Shown: in pieces, positions 30,007 through 41,879 of the stretch
Layout of the letters: each line of letters begins with the position of its first letter
Numbering within the stretch: the first letter of the stretch is position 1
From: Caenorhabditis remanei
Lineage: Eukaryota > Nematoda > Chromadorea > Rhabditida > Rhabditidae
DNA: 64,000 nt
Direction: 5' to 3'
Assembly (NCBI RefSeq): GCF_010183535.1
Contig: NC_071333.1
Span: 2,914,001 to 2,978,000 of the forward strand
Position numbers and translations under genes: made by a program
The notes under the pieces: model-generated
What the model was told of the DNA's origin: nothing
The model's input: only the letters and a program-made list of their open reading frames with translations
Databases searched by the model: none

Positions 30007-32640
30007 CTACGTGGCTGATGTTAAGCGTGACGGCAATTTCATCTCCTGCTTCATCTCATTTGGCATCTGGAGCCTCCATATCGTAAGCACCTGACTCCGT
30101 AAGCTATTCAATTTTTTGCACATGCAATATCTCCTCTGGATCTTCAGTGAGTTGTGCTGGCGTTTCGCATTGCTCACTTTTGGAATTGGCGCCGAATAAG
30201 TGTCTGTGACTCTAACTTGGAACTTTCTTGGCTCACAACAAACCGGTTGCCGTACTTGAATCCCACGTTGTGGAGAGCGGAGAAGATCCTCGTGACCCGG
30301 TGACCCGACAGCCATAACTCCTCCTGGCCGTAACTTCCCGATTATCGCCGCCTGTTGTGTTGGTAGCCCAACTCGTGTCGACTGTTCTTGCTGTGTACCA
30401 CCAGCTCTCTGCATCGGGAATTGCGCAGCACGCTGGCAATTCAACTGTTGTTGCTCGAGTCGTAGCTTGGCAGTGATTCTACGTCATCGGGTGCACGACG
30501 AATCTGTGCGGGTGGTCCTTGTAGTAGATGCGGCATCGGATGCTCTATGTATGAGTTTCCGACCCAAGTTATCAGTCACCGCACGAGTAACATAAACCGG
30601 ACAGACTTCTGGTCTAGCAAGACCTAGCTGACTGGAAACGACAATTCCAGGACCTCCGACTTCTTGTGGTGCTCCTTGAGCCGGCATCTGACGACTGACG
30701 CTTGCTCCAAACCCTCCGGGCGACAATGGACTTACAATGTATTGGTGGAACCCTCGTGTTGCTCCACTGAGACGTTGCTGTTGAGATTGGAGTGTAGTTC
30801 CACGAAGATTTCATTGTGGAGCGTGATACATTGTCTTTGAATGTTGTTGCTGCTGACAAATAATAGTGACCTGTGGAATTTTATTGAAGACACGAGTACT
30901 GCTGACTGATTGAACATGAATTCCGTGGTGTTGTTGGGAAACCATCATTCGATGACCTAACTCGTTGATGATATGGAATTGTGGACTGTTGCGAGAAGCG
31001 ACTGAGACACTGAAAACAGAGAATGTTAGAACGTTTAACTTAGAAAGCAAAATGTATTCGATTGAGAGTTTTGAAATTCACAGATGTCTAGTGAGTCAAA
31101 GCTAAGACATTTCAAACGTCCAAGAGCAGAAAAATGAGATTTTCAATGAGAAATAGATCAACTTCAGCGTGTTTCATGAAAAAACGGACTTGATAGTGAA
31201 AACTGAGAATATCAATTGATAGTTATTGACGACTCTGCAATATTCAACAAAATACTTACTGAGTATTACTCAGTTTATGTCAAAAAGGAAAACCGATACC
31301 TTTTTTGGCAATGCTAAAAACTGGCAATTTCTACTCAAAATCTCAGAAATTACGATTTTCTCACGAAAATACCGTCCATTTTTGTCAAATAGAAAGGATT
31401 GTGTCGTTATTCAGCTAAAGTTTTTGCTGAAAATAACGCCGCACCCGAAAACATGTCGAAATCATCACCAAGTTGCCTAATTTCGCTAAAATGCACTGGA
31501 AGCCAGAATAATTTATGTCTTTTGCTAATCATTTCTTTGGAAATTTTGATGTTTTCAGTTGAAAAGTTGCTATTTTGATTCAATACATATATCCAGCAAA
31601 ATTGTCAGAACCCGTAGGCTAAATTTATGTTTTTCTATCTTGAGGACATCTGTGAGATCCTCTACCAGTTAGTACGCCTATCTGGATGTCCAGAACTTCA
31701 GAATCCTCAAATTCTTGGCCTCCAAACATCCGCATCTTTTAAAAACTCAGTTTCTTAACCTGTCGGTTGCATTCTCGGGTCCGCATACTCCATTTGGTTT
31801 CCGCCGATTGAGAATGGTTTTTTTCGTTGTGTTGTTGGAGTGGTTCTTCTTTTACCGTAGCCGTCGCCGCTTCTTACCGCTCTTCTTCTTCCTCTGTCGG
31901 CACATATCCCTCACGATGTGGTGGTCCAAAGCCATCCGACATCCATTCCTTAACTATTAGACCATCTTCACTGAGACCTCCGATAACTTCGAATAGACCT
32001 TCCTGTTGGTGAATCACACGATACACTGAATTCGGGCAGTCGTAGTTACGGTCTTGAAAGCAAAATTAATAGAAAAATTCTGAATTCCAATCGCTTACAC
32101 CATAAGAAAGTCCAAAATTTGCTCTAAAGAAATCTGCTTCCAGATCATCGTCCAAATTCGAGTCAATCCACATTGTATCCGCGTCACCTGGTGGATCCTC
32201 ACCGTTCTATGCCGCACCTCCTCCGCCAGCGTCTCCACCGCCCTGTTCCTTATAATTGTGGCCATCTCGCGGTTGCATGGCGACAAAATTCTGTTGTGGA
32301 ATTGGTTGGAAAGGTTGATTTGGGGTCGGTGGAGATGATGGTGGCTCGTAACAGTGTGAGTTGGTCATCGGTTCCTCTTGAATTGGATAATGATGTTCCA
32401 TATTGTGTGGTGGAGTAAAAGCGCACCTCCAGATGCCTGAGGACTCCATGATAGCCTTGGTCTAAAGAAATTGTATCAAGTTTTGAATTTTAATGGAAAA
32501 GAGTACCTTGAGGATCCTCATCTGCTCTTGGGAGCTCATATTGATGTGGTTCTTGCTTCATTGGTTGCTCGGAAAGTTCTTCGTTTGGTGGAAACCGCCT
32601 GTTAGAGACGTATGCCTGCCATGCAATAGTAGACTGGGCT
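30007..32640 (-). pseudogene. Multiply broken Gln/Pro-rich gene, function unknown
   Basis: Minus-strand exons with plausible splice sites start at about 32640 (PMKQEPHQYELPRADEDPQ). The next runs from about 32461, with a His/Pro/Gln-rich part and then DADTMWIDSNLDDDLEADFF; one follows at 32052 (NSVYRVIHQQEGLFEVIGGL, ending in a Glu run); another at about 31010; and a long Gln-rich end follows, down to about 30007. In-frame stops occur where the same frame continues with similar composition: TAG 32207-32209, TGA near 30811 and TGA 30484-30486. A further frame change is needed in the second exon. The composition resembles a nuclear coactivator or other low-complexity nuclear protein, but no domain is recognised. 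The four lesions argue for a pseudogene. Confidence 0.6.
31050..31700. other. Intronic or intergenic stretch, nothing recognised
   Basis: AT-rich sequence lies within the span of the broken Gln-rich gene. The plus-strand frame at 31226-31480 looks like chance. I see no repeat or RNA gene. Confidence 0.4.
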
Positions 32641-33275
32641 GAAAAATTAAAAAAAACTTTGATAAAAATGTATATATCAAAAGAAATAAAAGAAAAAGCG
32701 CGAAAAGTTATTTAGAAATGAGAAAAAGCGGGAAAATGGAAAGGAAAAGAGACAGAAATTTTTTTAAAAGGCCAAAAATCGATAAACTCCAAGAGATGTC
32801 ATTTTGAAGTGGATGTTTGAATTTTTGGGCTCAAAAAATTTGGAAAAGGCTAATTATGAATAAAAACCAAGAAACTGTCAGGAAAAACCAAGAAAAACCA
32901 GTTTCCGATCATATTTTTCAAAAATTACTGTCGCAGAAATTCAAAAAATCCTGAAAGATTTTCTGAGTCATTTTTAAAATTTTTCCAGCCAAAATTAAAA
33001 CAATGAAACATTTTGCACATTTTAATCACAAAAAAACTCATCAAACCGCATCGGAACATTTTTCCGAGACGTTTTTTTTTTCAAAATTTCGTTATTTCTT
33101 GCCAACTCGGTTTTCTAACATTTTTGACGCATTTTATAGGTTTTCGCGGTGATAAATAGATTGAAAATGTTCTAATCTATCAAAAAAGTTACCAAAATCT
33201 TAAAATACACTGATATTTTGATAAAAAACCGCCAAAAGTTGGATGCCGAGCATCGTCGTAAATCGAAAAAACCGG

Positions 33276-33302
33276 CCGCGACGCGCGCAGCACGCGTCGC
33301 GG
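33276..33302. repeat. GC-rich perfect inverted repeat
   Basis: CCGCGACGCG (33276-33285) and CGCGTCGCGG (33293-33302) are exact complements around a 7-bp spacer, in an otherwise AT-rich stretch. Two copies of a GTNGCGGTNAG-like text and TGTTTGCGGACTTG follow. The latter resembles the GTGTTTGCGGACT block of the hairpin MITE at 195-325, so this may be part of a related element. Confidence 0.7.
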
Positions 33303-33612
33303 TCAGTAGTTGGCAGCGTGTGTTTGCGGACTTGTCAACCGTAACCCACGACAATTTCGTGGAAATATTTAGTTTTTGGTATTTTTCGATTTCAAAACTC
33401 AATTTTTCGTGCTAAAATTTTACAAAAACTAATTTTTCAGCACAAAAACTTCGCCGGCAGAACCCTGTCGTGGAGTGTGGTATCAACCCGTCCTCGATAA
33501 CTCATATGGTGGGGGATGAAACAAAGGAAAAGGACAAAGTAAGGGTTTTAAATGTTGAATTTTTCAATTTTTTCATTATTTCTAGTGATTCCTTGACGTG
33601 CTTTGCGAGAAA

Positions 33613-34109
33613 ATGACTATTGCTCGCGGGTTGGAGTCCGAGAAGCTTGAGAAGTGGCTGAACAATGTCCTCTACCACGACTTCGATCTGATTTTCAAAG
33701 ACGATTCGAGCTATCAAGACTTCTTCTTCCTTTTAGAAGGTTTCGGATATATCAAGAATAATAATGAGCCCGGATTGCAGCAGTTGATGTCAAGTAAATT
33801 ATTTTTAGCTAGAATTTTTTAATTTAAATTTTTTTTGCGAATTTTCCCCTCCAAATTCAAATTTCCCTATTCCCAGAACAGCCTTGCGATGAGGAATTGG
33901 CAAAAGTGAATCACGAATCAGTCAATGGCGCCAAGAATGAAAAGGAAGACGATGGGGATATGAAGAGCCCGGTGGACGAAGAGGGACCACGTGGACCTCA
34001 ACGGTACAGTAACAACTTGTGGAACTCCGTGTGCCTTGGTAACAGCATCGGAACAGCTTATGGATTTTTCGAAGCCTTCCCATCGGATTCTTCTACTGAA
34101 AATTGCTAA
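33613..34109 (+). CDS. Small acidic protein of unknown function, two exons
   Basis: Exons 33613-33793 and 33877-34109 join in frame (donor GTAAAT, acceptor TTCCCAG) to give 137 residues. The N-terminal part is helical-looking (LESEKLEKWLNNVLYHDFDL, then YQDFFFLLEGFGYI). The second half is acidic (KEDDGDMKSPVDEEG) and ends in an aromatic/Ser stretch. I chose ATG 33613 because the exon's own frame has TGA just upstream at the acceptor; an upstream exon at about 33441-33537 (RRQNPVVECGINPSSITHMV) with a good GTAAGG donor may belong to the gene but does not join without that stop. No family is recognised. Confidence 0.5.
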
Positions 34110-34549
34110 TTAGTTTATTTGAAAGAAATTGAGTTGTTTTACAATCATTTCGTTCTTGTTCTGTCATTCCAGGCACTTTAAGATTTTGAGATTTTGGAAG
34201 TGTGAACATGAAGAAGATATATATATAAAACAAGTCAACGTTGTCTGCACTATTTCAGGATGTCAGAATTTGTTCAATGAACTGAATGTGAGCTCTCTTA
34301 TTTCGAAACACTCTTTATATAGCCAGACAGATGTGTCTTCTCCCTAGTACACTCTGCGCATACTCTCAACACTGAAGGAAAGAGAGGGGGTTTCTATCAA
34401 TCCTTATCAGTTAAAGATAAGAACATATGCATACTAGAGAAAAAATTCAATCAAAGCGAGAGAAAGTTTAAAAAATCGTATAAACAAAACTAGCAAAAAA
34501 TAGAACTGCTACAAAACTTTTTATGTTAGAAAAGGTCTCCCGACAAAGA

Positions 34550-36280
34550 CCCGACTCAGACTTTTTCCAAAACTTACGACAGAAGAAAAATTAACGTATA
34601 TTGCTTGGCCAGCGGTCATTCGAGAAAAACTGATTGAAATGTGAATTTTATTTTGCCCTTGAAGAGTGACAAGCCGTCATGTGTATGAGAAGCTCGGGAG
34701 GAGAAGAACAACACTTCGAAGGTCAAACGATATTGGAAATCGAATTAAGGAATTAGAAGACGCGTAGAACTGAATGAGAAATAATCTGTATATCAGAAAA
34801 TAACAGCGGTTTACACTTTTGACAGGAAATAGTAAATCACAAAAAAAATCTTTCCCGGCATTTCAGAAAATGTTTTTCTGAATGAGTCAATATACAATTT
34901 ATCAAAACTGACAGGGCTACTGATGTCTCTCTCGTTATTCGTCTTTTCTCTCACTCACTCTCTCAGGGGCGGTATCGTAACACAACAGAAGGTCCATCTC
35001 CGCGTAGAAAGAAAAATATAAAAGGGATAGGAAAGATGAACAACATCATTTGACTATGGAGACTGTCTATCGGAATGACTAGGTCGCGCTTGTATTAAAA
35101 GTGATTTTTAAAAAATTATATTTTTCTATATTCTGTTTATTTGGAGTCAACTAGGAACCGTGGTAAGTTCTTTAGAAATATACTAAAATTATGAAAAAAA
35201 GCAAACTTGAAGGAGGACTGAAGTAGTTGGGTTTTTTTGCCATTTCCAATACTTCATAGAGTTTTAATAAACTTTTATTATTACAGTATAATTTTAAAAC
35301 TGCTAAAAACGAAATAGTTTCCGTTTTCTTGACTGTTCAACATAGTTTTGTACACATTAAAAACATTTGAAACAAAGAACATATATTTTCAGGACAGTAT
35401 TTTGGTCGTGCTAACGACAGCTCATTTTGCTGCAGAGCTGAAGAATGTTGGGATTAACATAAGAAGATATCTTTGAGGTCAGACAATGCAGGTGAAAATA
35501 TTGTAAATTGCATTATTTCAGTAATTATATCATTCAGGATGTTATCATGGTGCTGCTACAATCGAATTTAACCACTGAAGATCTCTTCGATTTTTTGACG
35601 TTTTCGGAGAGAAAAGCGCTAATGATCAAGACGCCAATAGAGTGAAGAACAAAGTACAAAATCATGTGGATAAAGGAAGTGATATACCAACGTCTGAAGA
35701 ATTTTTCAAAGCGTTGAAAGAAAATCCTTTGAACGAAGTCTCAGTCTATCATGGATCAGTAACACCTATCAAAGATTCGGGGAAGACGGAGTGGACAGGA
35801 ATTTCCAATTTGAATCATTTGGTTGTTGAATCAAATGGTATCACAGGTCGTCGATAGGGCAGTATCGGAAATGGCATCTTGCCTAAAAATCGACCTTGAA
35901 ACCAATCGAAGGAAAATTTAACTTCGAAGAAACCGGTTTTGTTGCATCTAATATCGCATCGAAAAAAAGAAGAAAGCAACGCTGTGCAAACAGGAAAACA
36001 AACACAATTCTGGTACTACTCACATTGTACTAAAACATCGTGTTGCGTGGATGAACCTGATACTGTCTTTGAAAGAATCGAGGATGACGTTCGACAAATC
36101 GCTGGTTTCTTCTACAGAATGTCAGAAAAAGGAAAACCTTAGGAAACGGAGACAAATCATAGAAAACGTTGGTCGAAAAAGACCATCACCGCATAGAAGA
36201 CGTAGAGAGAATGAAAGTGAAAAACCGGCCGCAGTCAACAAAGAAACTTCCGAAGATCCGCATGAAGATAGTGAATGAAT
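34550..36280 (+). pseudogene. Duplicated gene unit 1: promoter, leader exon and broken coding exons
   Basis: Bases 34550-34880 are homologous to 38110-38460. A TCTCTC-rich promoter is followed by TATAAAAG (35017-35024) and a leader ending TTGGAGTCAACTAGGAACCGTG before donor GTAAGTTC (35163). Downstream, coding-like pieces need a frame change near 35640: a frame from 35547 runs into TGA at 35643, while the other frame reads EEFFKALKENPLNEVSVYHG. Later pieces (35939-36142 and 36051-36278) read ERIEDDVRQIAGFFYRMSEK and a basic/acidic tail in different frames. The protein is not recognised. It could be a live gene with splice sites I misread, but no continuous frame was found. Confidence 0.5.
35017..35024 (+). 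promoter_or_regulatory. TATA box of unit 1
   Basis: TATAAAAG sits ~90 bp before the conserved GTCAACTAGGAACCGTG leader end. The neighbouring 5' sequence is rich in CTCTCT. Confidence 0.65.
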
Positions 36281-36469
36281 ATCTTCTTCGAAAAACGAAG
36301 TGTTTTGGACAATTGAAAACTAATTTTATAATGCACGATTGAACAGTGATAATTCCATTTTCAAGTTTGAAAACATCAAAATAAAACCCTAAATTTCGAA
36401 TTTCCAACTGAATTTTAAAAAATCATAGTGATTATGGTTCAGAACATGTAAAATTGAATCAGCAACTGA

Positions 36470-37760
36470 CAGTGCTCTCTCATTTTCCGTTTTTTTCTCT
36501 CACTCACTCTCTTAGGGGGTGGGAGCGTCACACAACACTGACTCTGCCCCGCAGAAAAAGAAAAGTATAAAAGAGATAGGCAAAGTGAACAACAGCATTA
36601 GAAGACTGTCTACCGGAATGACTTGGTCGCCCTTGTATAAAAACTGATTATTTCAAAATTCTAATTTCTTCTATTTTTTTTTTTCAATTGGAGTCAACTA
36701 ACATAAGAACAGTGGTAAGTTGTATATAAATAACTTTGAATAAACTAAAAGTATCGAAAAATGTCAAATTTATATGAGGACTGAAGTCATATTTTTGTTA
36801 CGGATTCTAATATTTTAAAGGAAATTAAAAATGTAAAAATTGATGTAAACGGCACCACTCCTTTTTTTAAAAACATCTCTTTCTATCGCAATATGTCGTT
36901 GTGCTGGGAGATTTCACGAATTGTATGTATTGTGACAATATATAAGATTTATAAAAGGAAACGACAGATTTTTTGCCAAGTTTGCATACAATGAACAATT
37001 GTCTGTTATTTTATTTATTATTTTTCTCTTTTTCCAGTTTACAATCCGCAAGGAACCAAGAATCACACCTGCCGTCGATGGACAATGACTCGTGGGAAAA
37101 CACATACATTTTTCTAACAAAATGTCTTCTCCTCGTTAGTTTTTTTTCAGAAGTTTCCAGTTCTTTCGAATAATTTTCCAATTTTTGCAGCACTAATCAT
37201 TCGTCCACCTCTGCGAACAATACAAAATACCTATACATCACCAATATGGTCTCCAATCAACTGATTCATCTGAAAGTCTCCTTCGACGATGTGTCTATTA
37301 CTGCAGATCGTTGAGAACTCCGAGTAGTTCTATCTATCAAATTATACCTGCAATAGAGGGACAACGACGGCTGATTGATAGGGAATTTCCATTTCAACAA
37401 GAGAAAGTCCAAGAATTGCTGGATTCATTGTTCGAGAACTATTCTAGAAATAGTTATGAAGCAGCTGTACTATCGGATCCATTATTCTCACACACTGACA
37501 TTTTCCGGAAGAAAAGTGGAAAAATTTGGAGAATCAAGTCATCAACGAGTTCGTGAAGACCAATTGGAAATGGACGGTATATTCTGGTATTCTGGAAGCC
37601 ATGAATTCGAGAGAGCGAATGACTTTTATTAGCTCGGAAATAACGATCTCTCAACAATTTTCAATAAGAGAACGTCCTAAAGAGTCCGATTGTCCATTCC
37701 TCTGGTGGGCGGAGCGCGTGTTTCCAGCAGTATCAATCGATGCTTCTTTATACTTTTAAA
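36470..37760 (+). pseudogene. Duplicated gene unit 2: promoter, leader exon and broken coding exons
   Basis: The promoter has the same TCTCTCACTCACTCTCT block, TATAAAAG at 36566-36573, and a leader ending AACAGTG before GTAAGTTG (36715). Coding-like exons follow at about 37037 and 37191, and 37311-37759 reads FPFQQEKVQELLDSLFENYS in one frame, then NQVINEFVKTNWKWTVYSGI in another. A one-base shift near 37525 separates them. The product is unrecognised and not obviously the same as unit 1 or unit 3. Confidence 0.5.
36566..36573 (+). promoter_or_regulatory. TATA box of unit 2
   Basis: TATAAAAG lies in the same context as in unit 1, followed by GAGATAGG (unit 1: GGATAGG) and a conserved CGGAATGACT motif about 45 bp downstream. 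Confidence 0.65.
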
Positions 37761-37969
37761 TAAATTATCATTTTCCTGTTGTATTATACAAATGATAAAT
37801 ATTGTATATTTCCAAGTTTTCAGCACATCACATGTGTTTCTTTTTTCAATTGGTTAAAATGTCCACTCTCAGAAAACTTCAGATCACTCTCATATGTTTA
37901 ATTTGATCAGCACATTGTATCGTATTATTATTTTCTGTTTTAGTGGTCTACTGTCTGCGCCTCTAGCAG

Positions 37970-38650
37970 ACACCCCCTTTTTCTCCTCTTTTTTCATCTT
38001 CCTCCCACTATTTAGGGCAAACATCATACACTATTTCAGTCGCTGTCAGTGTACATCATGAGACAAGTACCAGTGTTGGAAAAAAATAAAGGTCATTCTT
38101 CTATTAGCTGGTCATTGAATTTTTTTATCACTCGCGCTAATAGAAATGGTCTGCCGACAATGACTCCACGCAAAAAATTTCAAAAGTTTACGACAGAAGG
38201 GAAATGGATAGACATCGCTTGGTCAATATTCATTCGTAAAAGGTTTGATCAAAACATCTCGACTACGTGATTTTGATTTCATCCTCGAAACGTGGCATGT
38301 CATCAAGAAGTTTGAAAGAAGGAGAACAACATTTTCGAAGTCAAACATCATATGAAATAAGGCAAAAAGTCCTCCAAATAAACGAAAAATGTCTTGGATA
38401 ACAAAAAATATGGAGAAACGTGGTTAACATCTGTGAAAGGAAATTGTAAATTACAAAAAGGAAGTAATATTTTGGCGCCACCAGCAGACACCCCCTTCTT
38501 TTTCTCCTCTCTCTTCTTGTGTAATCAAATTAGACATAATCACATTCTAATCCTCTCACATTCGTTCCAGTCGGTGTCAGTGTTCATCATGAGAAGAATG
38601 GAAGTTGAAATTGGAAAGTGTGGACTAGGCCACCGAATCTTTAATATTTG
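37970..38650 (+). repeat. Internal duplication within the promoter cluster
   Basis: The block AGCAGACACCCCCTT, followed by TTCTCCTC and then GTCAGTGTACATCATGAGA (37966-38062), recurs at 38483-38593 as AGCAGACACCCCCTT and GTCAGTGTTCATCATGAGA. Between them, 38110-38460 repeats 34560-34880. The cluster therefore grew by nested local duplications. Confidence 0.7.
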
Positions 38651-39054
38651 AAGAGAAACACCACTTTTATTCCGTGGAGAGATCTTGGATTAATAAACGA
38701 GAATTTTCAAATTTTTGTATATCTGAAAATTAATAAAATATAGTGTGACTATTTTTCTCTTTTGAATGATTTCAGATAATAAAATCAAACAACCGAAATC
38801 GTATGTTGTCACATGACGGCAGTTAACTTCTACCATTCTTAACCTCTTCTTTCATCTAAGCTAATGTGTCACCGGGTTTCTCAGGAGTGGGGCAATAAAA
38901 CCATGCAGATAATTTCCTATCGAAGATGTGACAAATAGAAAAAAAAATTTGGACTTACATCTCTGTTGAGCTAAAAATTTAACTTTTCCCTCCATGTGCT
39001 ATTTTATAGGCAGGTATCCAAACAACGCAAGCTCCGCCCCGTGGAGAAAGAAAG

Positions 39055-39062
39055 TATAAAAG
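39055..39062 (+). promoter_or_regulatory. TATA box of unit 3 (zinc-finger gene)
   Basis: TATAAAAG is followed by the shared GGCTAACGGAATG and GTATTAAAACTGATTTTT leader motifs and by AACAGTG|GTAAGTTT at 39193-39206. It matches units 1 and 2. Confidence 0.65.
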
Positions 39063-39214
39063 CAACATGCAAGATGACTAACAGTATCTCAAACAATGAT
39101 CGGCTAACGGAATGCCAGTCTACACCTTGTATTAAAACTGATTTTTTTTAAATTCTAATTATCTGTTTATCATTAATTTGGAGTCAAACTAGAACAGTGG
39201 TAAGTTTTTTCAAA

Positions 39215-39836
39215 ATGAATTTCAATACTTTTAACGTCAGTGTTCCCAGATGCTTCTGGATCACCGACTGTAACAAATGCAACAAAATTTTTGATGACGG
39301 AGTAAAACTGGGAGACCATATAGAGATCTATTATCAAGAACAATATCAAAGAGATTGCTCTTGGAAAGGCTGTGAGAAAATTTTCAAGGTATTATATATA
39401 TTCAATTAAAAAAAGTATCAGCAAGAGAGCATAGTATTTCAGACAAAGCTTGAGCTGAAAGTTCATATATGTTCGGCTCATGTCAATGAGATGCCATTTG
39501 ACTGCGAAATTTGCAAGTGTCGTTTCGAGTCACCTGATGATCTCAAAGTGCATTTGATAACTCACGAAGGTAAGTGTTTGACAGTAAAATGAGTAAAATT
39601 TAGTAATTTGTTTTTCAGGGGAAATTTTCAAGTGCACTGTACCGGGATGTAAAAAAAAGTGCAAAACGTTATTGGAGAGTCGGCAACATATGCCTGTTCA
39701 CCAAGTTGAAGATGATTTCGTTTGCGTGATGAGTGAAATAGTGAGTGAAATAGTCACAGTCGTTAGAAGCCTGAAACCTGTAAAAAATGTACGGCTGGTG
39801 CTCGAAGATACAAAAAAAAAATTTTTTTTGAAGTGA
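39215..39836 (+). CDS. C2H2 zinc-finger protein, probable transcription factor
   Basis: Exons 39215-39388, 39443-39569 and 39619-39836 join in frame to 172 residues. Three good fingers are visible: CSWKGC...H-x4-H, CEICKCRFESPDDLKVHLIT (C-x2-C-x12-H-x3-H) and CTVPGC...H-x3-H. Before them is a degenerate finger (CNKC...H). Two CX4C fingers in a row recall GLI/ZIC-type proteins, though the match is not enough to name a family. Such proteins bind DNA in the nucleus. Introns of about 50 bp have standard GTAAG/TTTCAG sites. The start is uncertain: ATG 39215 lies 15 bp inside the putative leader intron, so the transcript either skips that splice or starts elsewhere. The Lys/Phe-rich C-terminus is not homologous to anything I know. 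Confidence 0.78.
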
Positions 39837-40670
39837 TACATACTTTTCTGCGTTTATCCAAAAAATCTCGGTGAAATAATATGATTTTTTTATCGTGAAT
39901 GGGGAGGTCCTAAAAATTTCAATCATGTGTTCCTCCTCGAGACCATTGTGAATAAATTAGATGCACCTTTAACACCCTCCGGCAGCACACCGTGAAATTA
40001 TAATAAATGGATTCAGATTTCTAGAAAAAACAAACTGAACAAATTTCAGATAACGAGCTGCTCACCGTTTGGCAAATAGTGCGTCGATCATGCGGCAGGC
40101 GCTCTGGAAAGAAAAGAAGCAAACGGATTCTAATTTTCCTTATTTTTTTCAACATTTTTAATATGATTTCAATAAACTTTGTAAATTTACAGTTTTAGCC
40201 ATGATACAGAAAATTTCAGCGTTTCAACATTCAGCAATTTTGCCAGTTTTGCTCCATTGGTACCAGAGCCCTTCAAATGATATCATAATTTTTTACCAGA
40301 CCACCGCAAGGCAGAGAACAAATATTTTCGGCAGTTTTCTTAGAACACGGCATAAAAGAGACCGCAGAGAGGGAGTAATCGTCGGCGTCTTTCGAAATCC
40401 CTAATAAAAACCATCTGCACCGCGGCTTTGCTTTCATAGAAAACGATGGAAAGAGTCTTTCGTGTCAGGCCGTGTCAGTGTACATGACGCAATGCCCTTT
40501 TCCTTTGTTCCTCGTTTGCAGCAGGAGGGTGAGGCATGTTGCAGACACACAGAAGTTTTGAAAACAAAAAGTGGGGGACGAAAAATGGAGAAAAGCAAAT
40601 CAATACATTTTGTAATCGGGAGAGCTGATTTCTAGATTTAAAAAAGTCCTGTTTTCAGGAATTTCGATTA
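39837..40670. other. Intergenic stretch, nothing definite
   Basis: A GTGTCAGTGTACATGACGC motif near 40474 resembles the promoter-cluster motif at 38044-38060. No coding region is supported. Confidence 0.4.
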
Positions 40671-41045
40671 TAATTTTGTTGATTTCTAACCCGGGAGGAT
40701 TCAAACCCGCGTCTACTGAAATAAACCTCAGCCCGGGTATTATAGACTACTACATCCTCTGATCGACGAGTCTATCCGGTACCGACACAGATAAGAATGG
40801 TGGGGGAAGTTAATTTCATAAAAATTACCCTGTTTTTAGGAATTTCAATAATAATTTCGTTGATTTCTAGATTTAAAAAAGTCCTGTTTTTAGGAATTTC
40901 AATAATAATTTCGTTGATTTCTAACCCGGGAGAATTCAAACCCGCGTCTACTGAAGTAAACCTCAGCCCGGGTATTATAGACTACTACATCCTCTGATCA
41001 ACGAGTCTATCCGGTACCGACACAGATAAGAATGGTGGGGGAAGT
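40625..41045. repeat. Tandem pair of tRNA-like (SINE-like) units
   Basis: Two near-identical units about 235 bp apart contain CTAACCCGGGAG, CAAACCCGCGTCTACTGAA and ATTATAGACTACTACATCCT. On the minus strand each shows a pol III B-box-like GGTTTGAATYC and an upstream A-box-like TAGTCTATAATACC at tRNA-like spacing, with the paired stem CCCGGG...CCCGGG. The T-stem does not pair as in a working tRNA, so these are tRNA-derived repeats or decayed tRNAs rather than tRNA genes. A 50-bp T-rich piece (GTCCTGTTTTTAGGAATTTC) is also duplicated between the units. Confidence 0.6.
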
Positions 41046-41879
41046 CAAAGTTAAGAGCGATAAAGTATCTTGATTCTAGGGTTTTTTAACTTACGTCTAT
41101 CAATTGATCGTCATTTGATTCGTCTTGATCCATTACTTTCTTGTCAACCGTTTCTTGCACTCGACCGTTTCTTATCTATCAAGCCGGTGGGTTTGCTCTT
41201 CATGCGCTGTGCTTTAGCACTGAAAAAGAAAACATTAGTTCATAAACAAACTTAGAAAATAGGGAATATATGTATGAGATAAAATATGGTTATGTGGATA
41301 TCTCAAAGATGGCCAAAAAAAGAAGATAGAAGAGTCACCATCCAGTACGGAAAGATGGTGGACGACTGAGCCAAGAAGATGATGATGAGGAGACTGGGGG
41401 CCAGTGGGCGGAGTCTATCAGAAAACATCCATCTGTTAATCTAATAGGATCAATGATTTCCCAAGGAGATAAGTGAAAAGGTGGTTTGTGTTAACAGTAA
41501 TGAGACAATAGGCGAGTGGCAAAGGACAGGCAGGCCCTCTTATCCTACCGTTCAAGGTTCCAAGTTTCCCCCAAAGTCATCCGTTCGGACCGATTTCCCA
41601 AAGAGATAAGGAGGCAGATGGTAAGACGTGAAAAACAATGCCTCTGACAATATACCGGGAGAGACAATGTGTAAATTAGTTGACATGTCTACGTTGAAAA
41701 ACGGATATTTCTACGTGGAAAAATGGATATTTCAAACGTGGATATTTTTCGATTTCCTAAAAGAGTTTTTTGAAAATTTTTCGAAAAAAAAGGGAACTAC
41801 TTTCATTTATTCGAAGCAACTGTCACTGGCGATATACAGTGTACTGTGCTCCCATTTTTTCCCCCGACTTTGGAAAAAT

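Noticed and set aside
30007..32640. Naming the Gln/Pro-rich gene as a Mastermind/SEL-8-like coactivator
   Set aside because: Only the composition is similar; no diagnostic motif was found.
40680..41000. Functional tRNA genes
   Set aside because: B-box-like and stem motifs are present, but the T-stem and acceptor stem do not pair properly in either copy.
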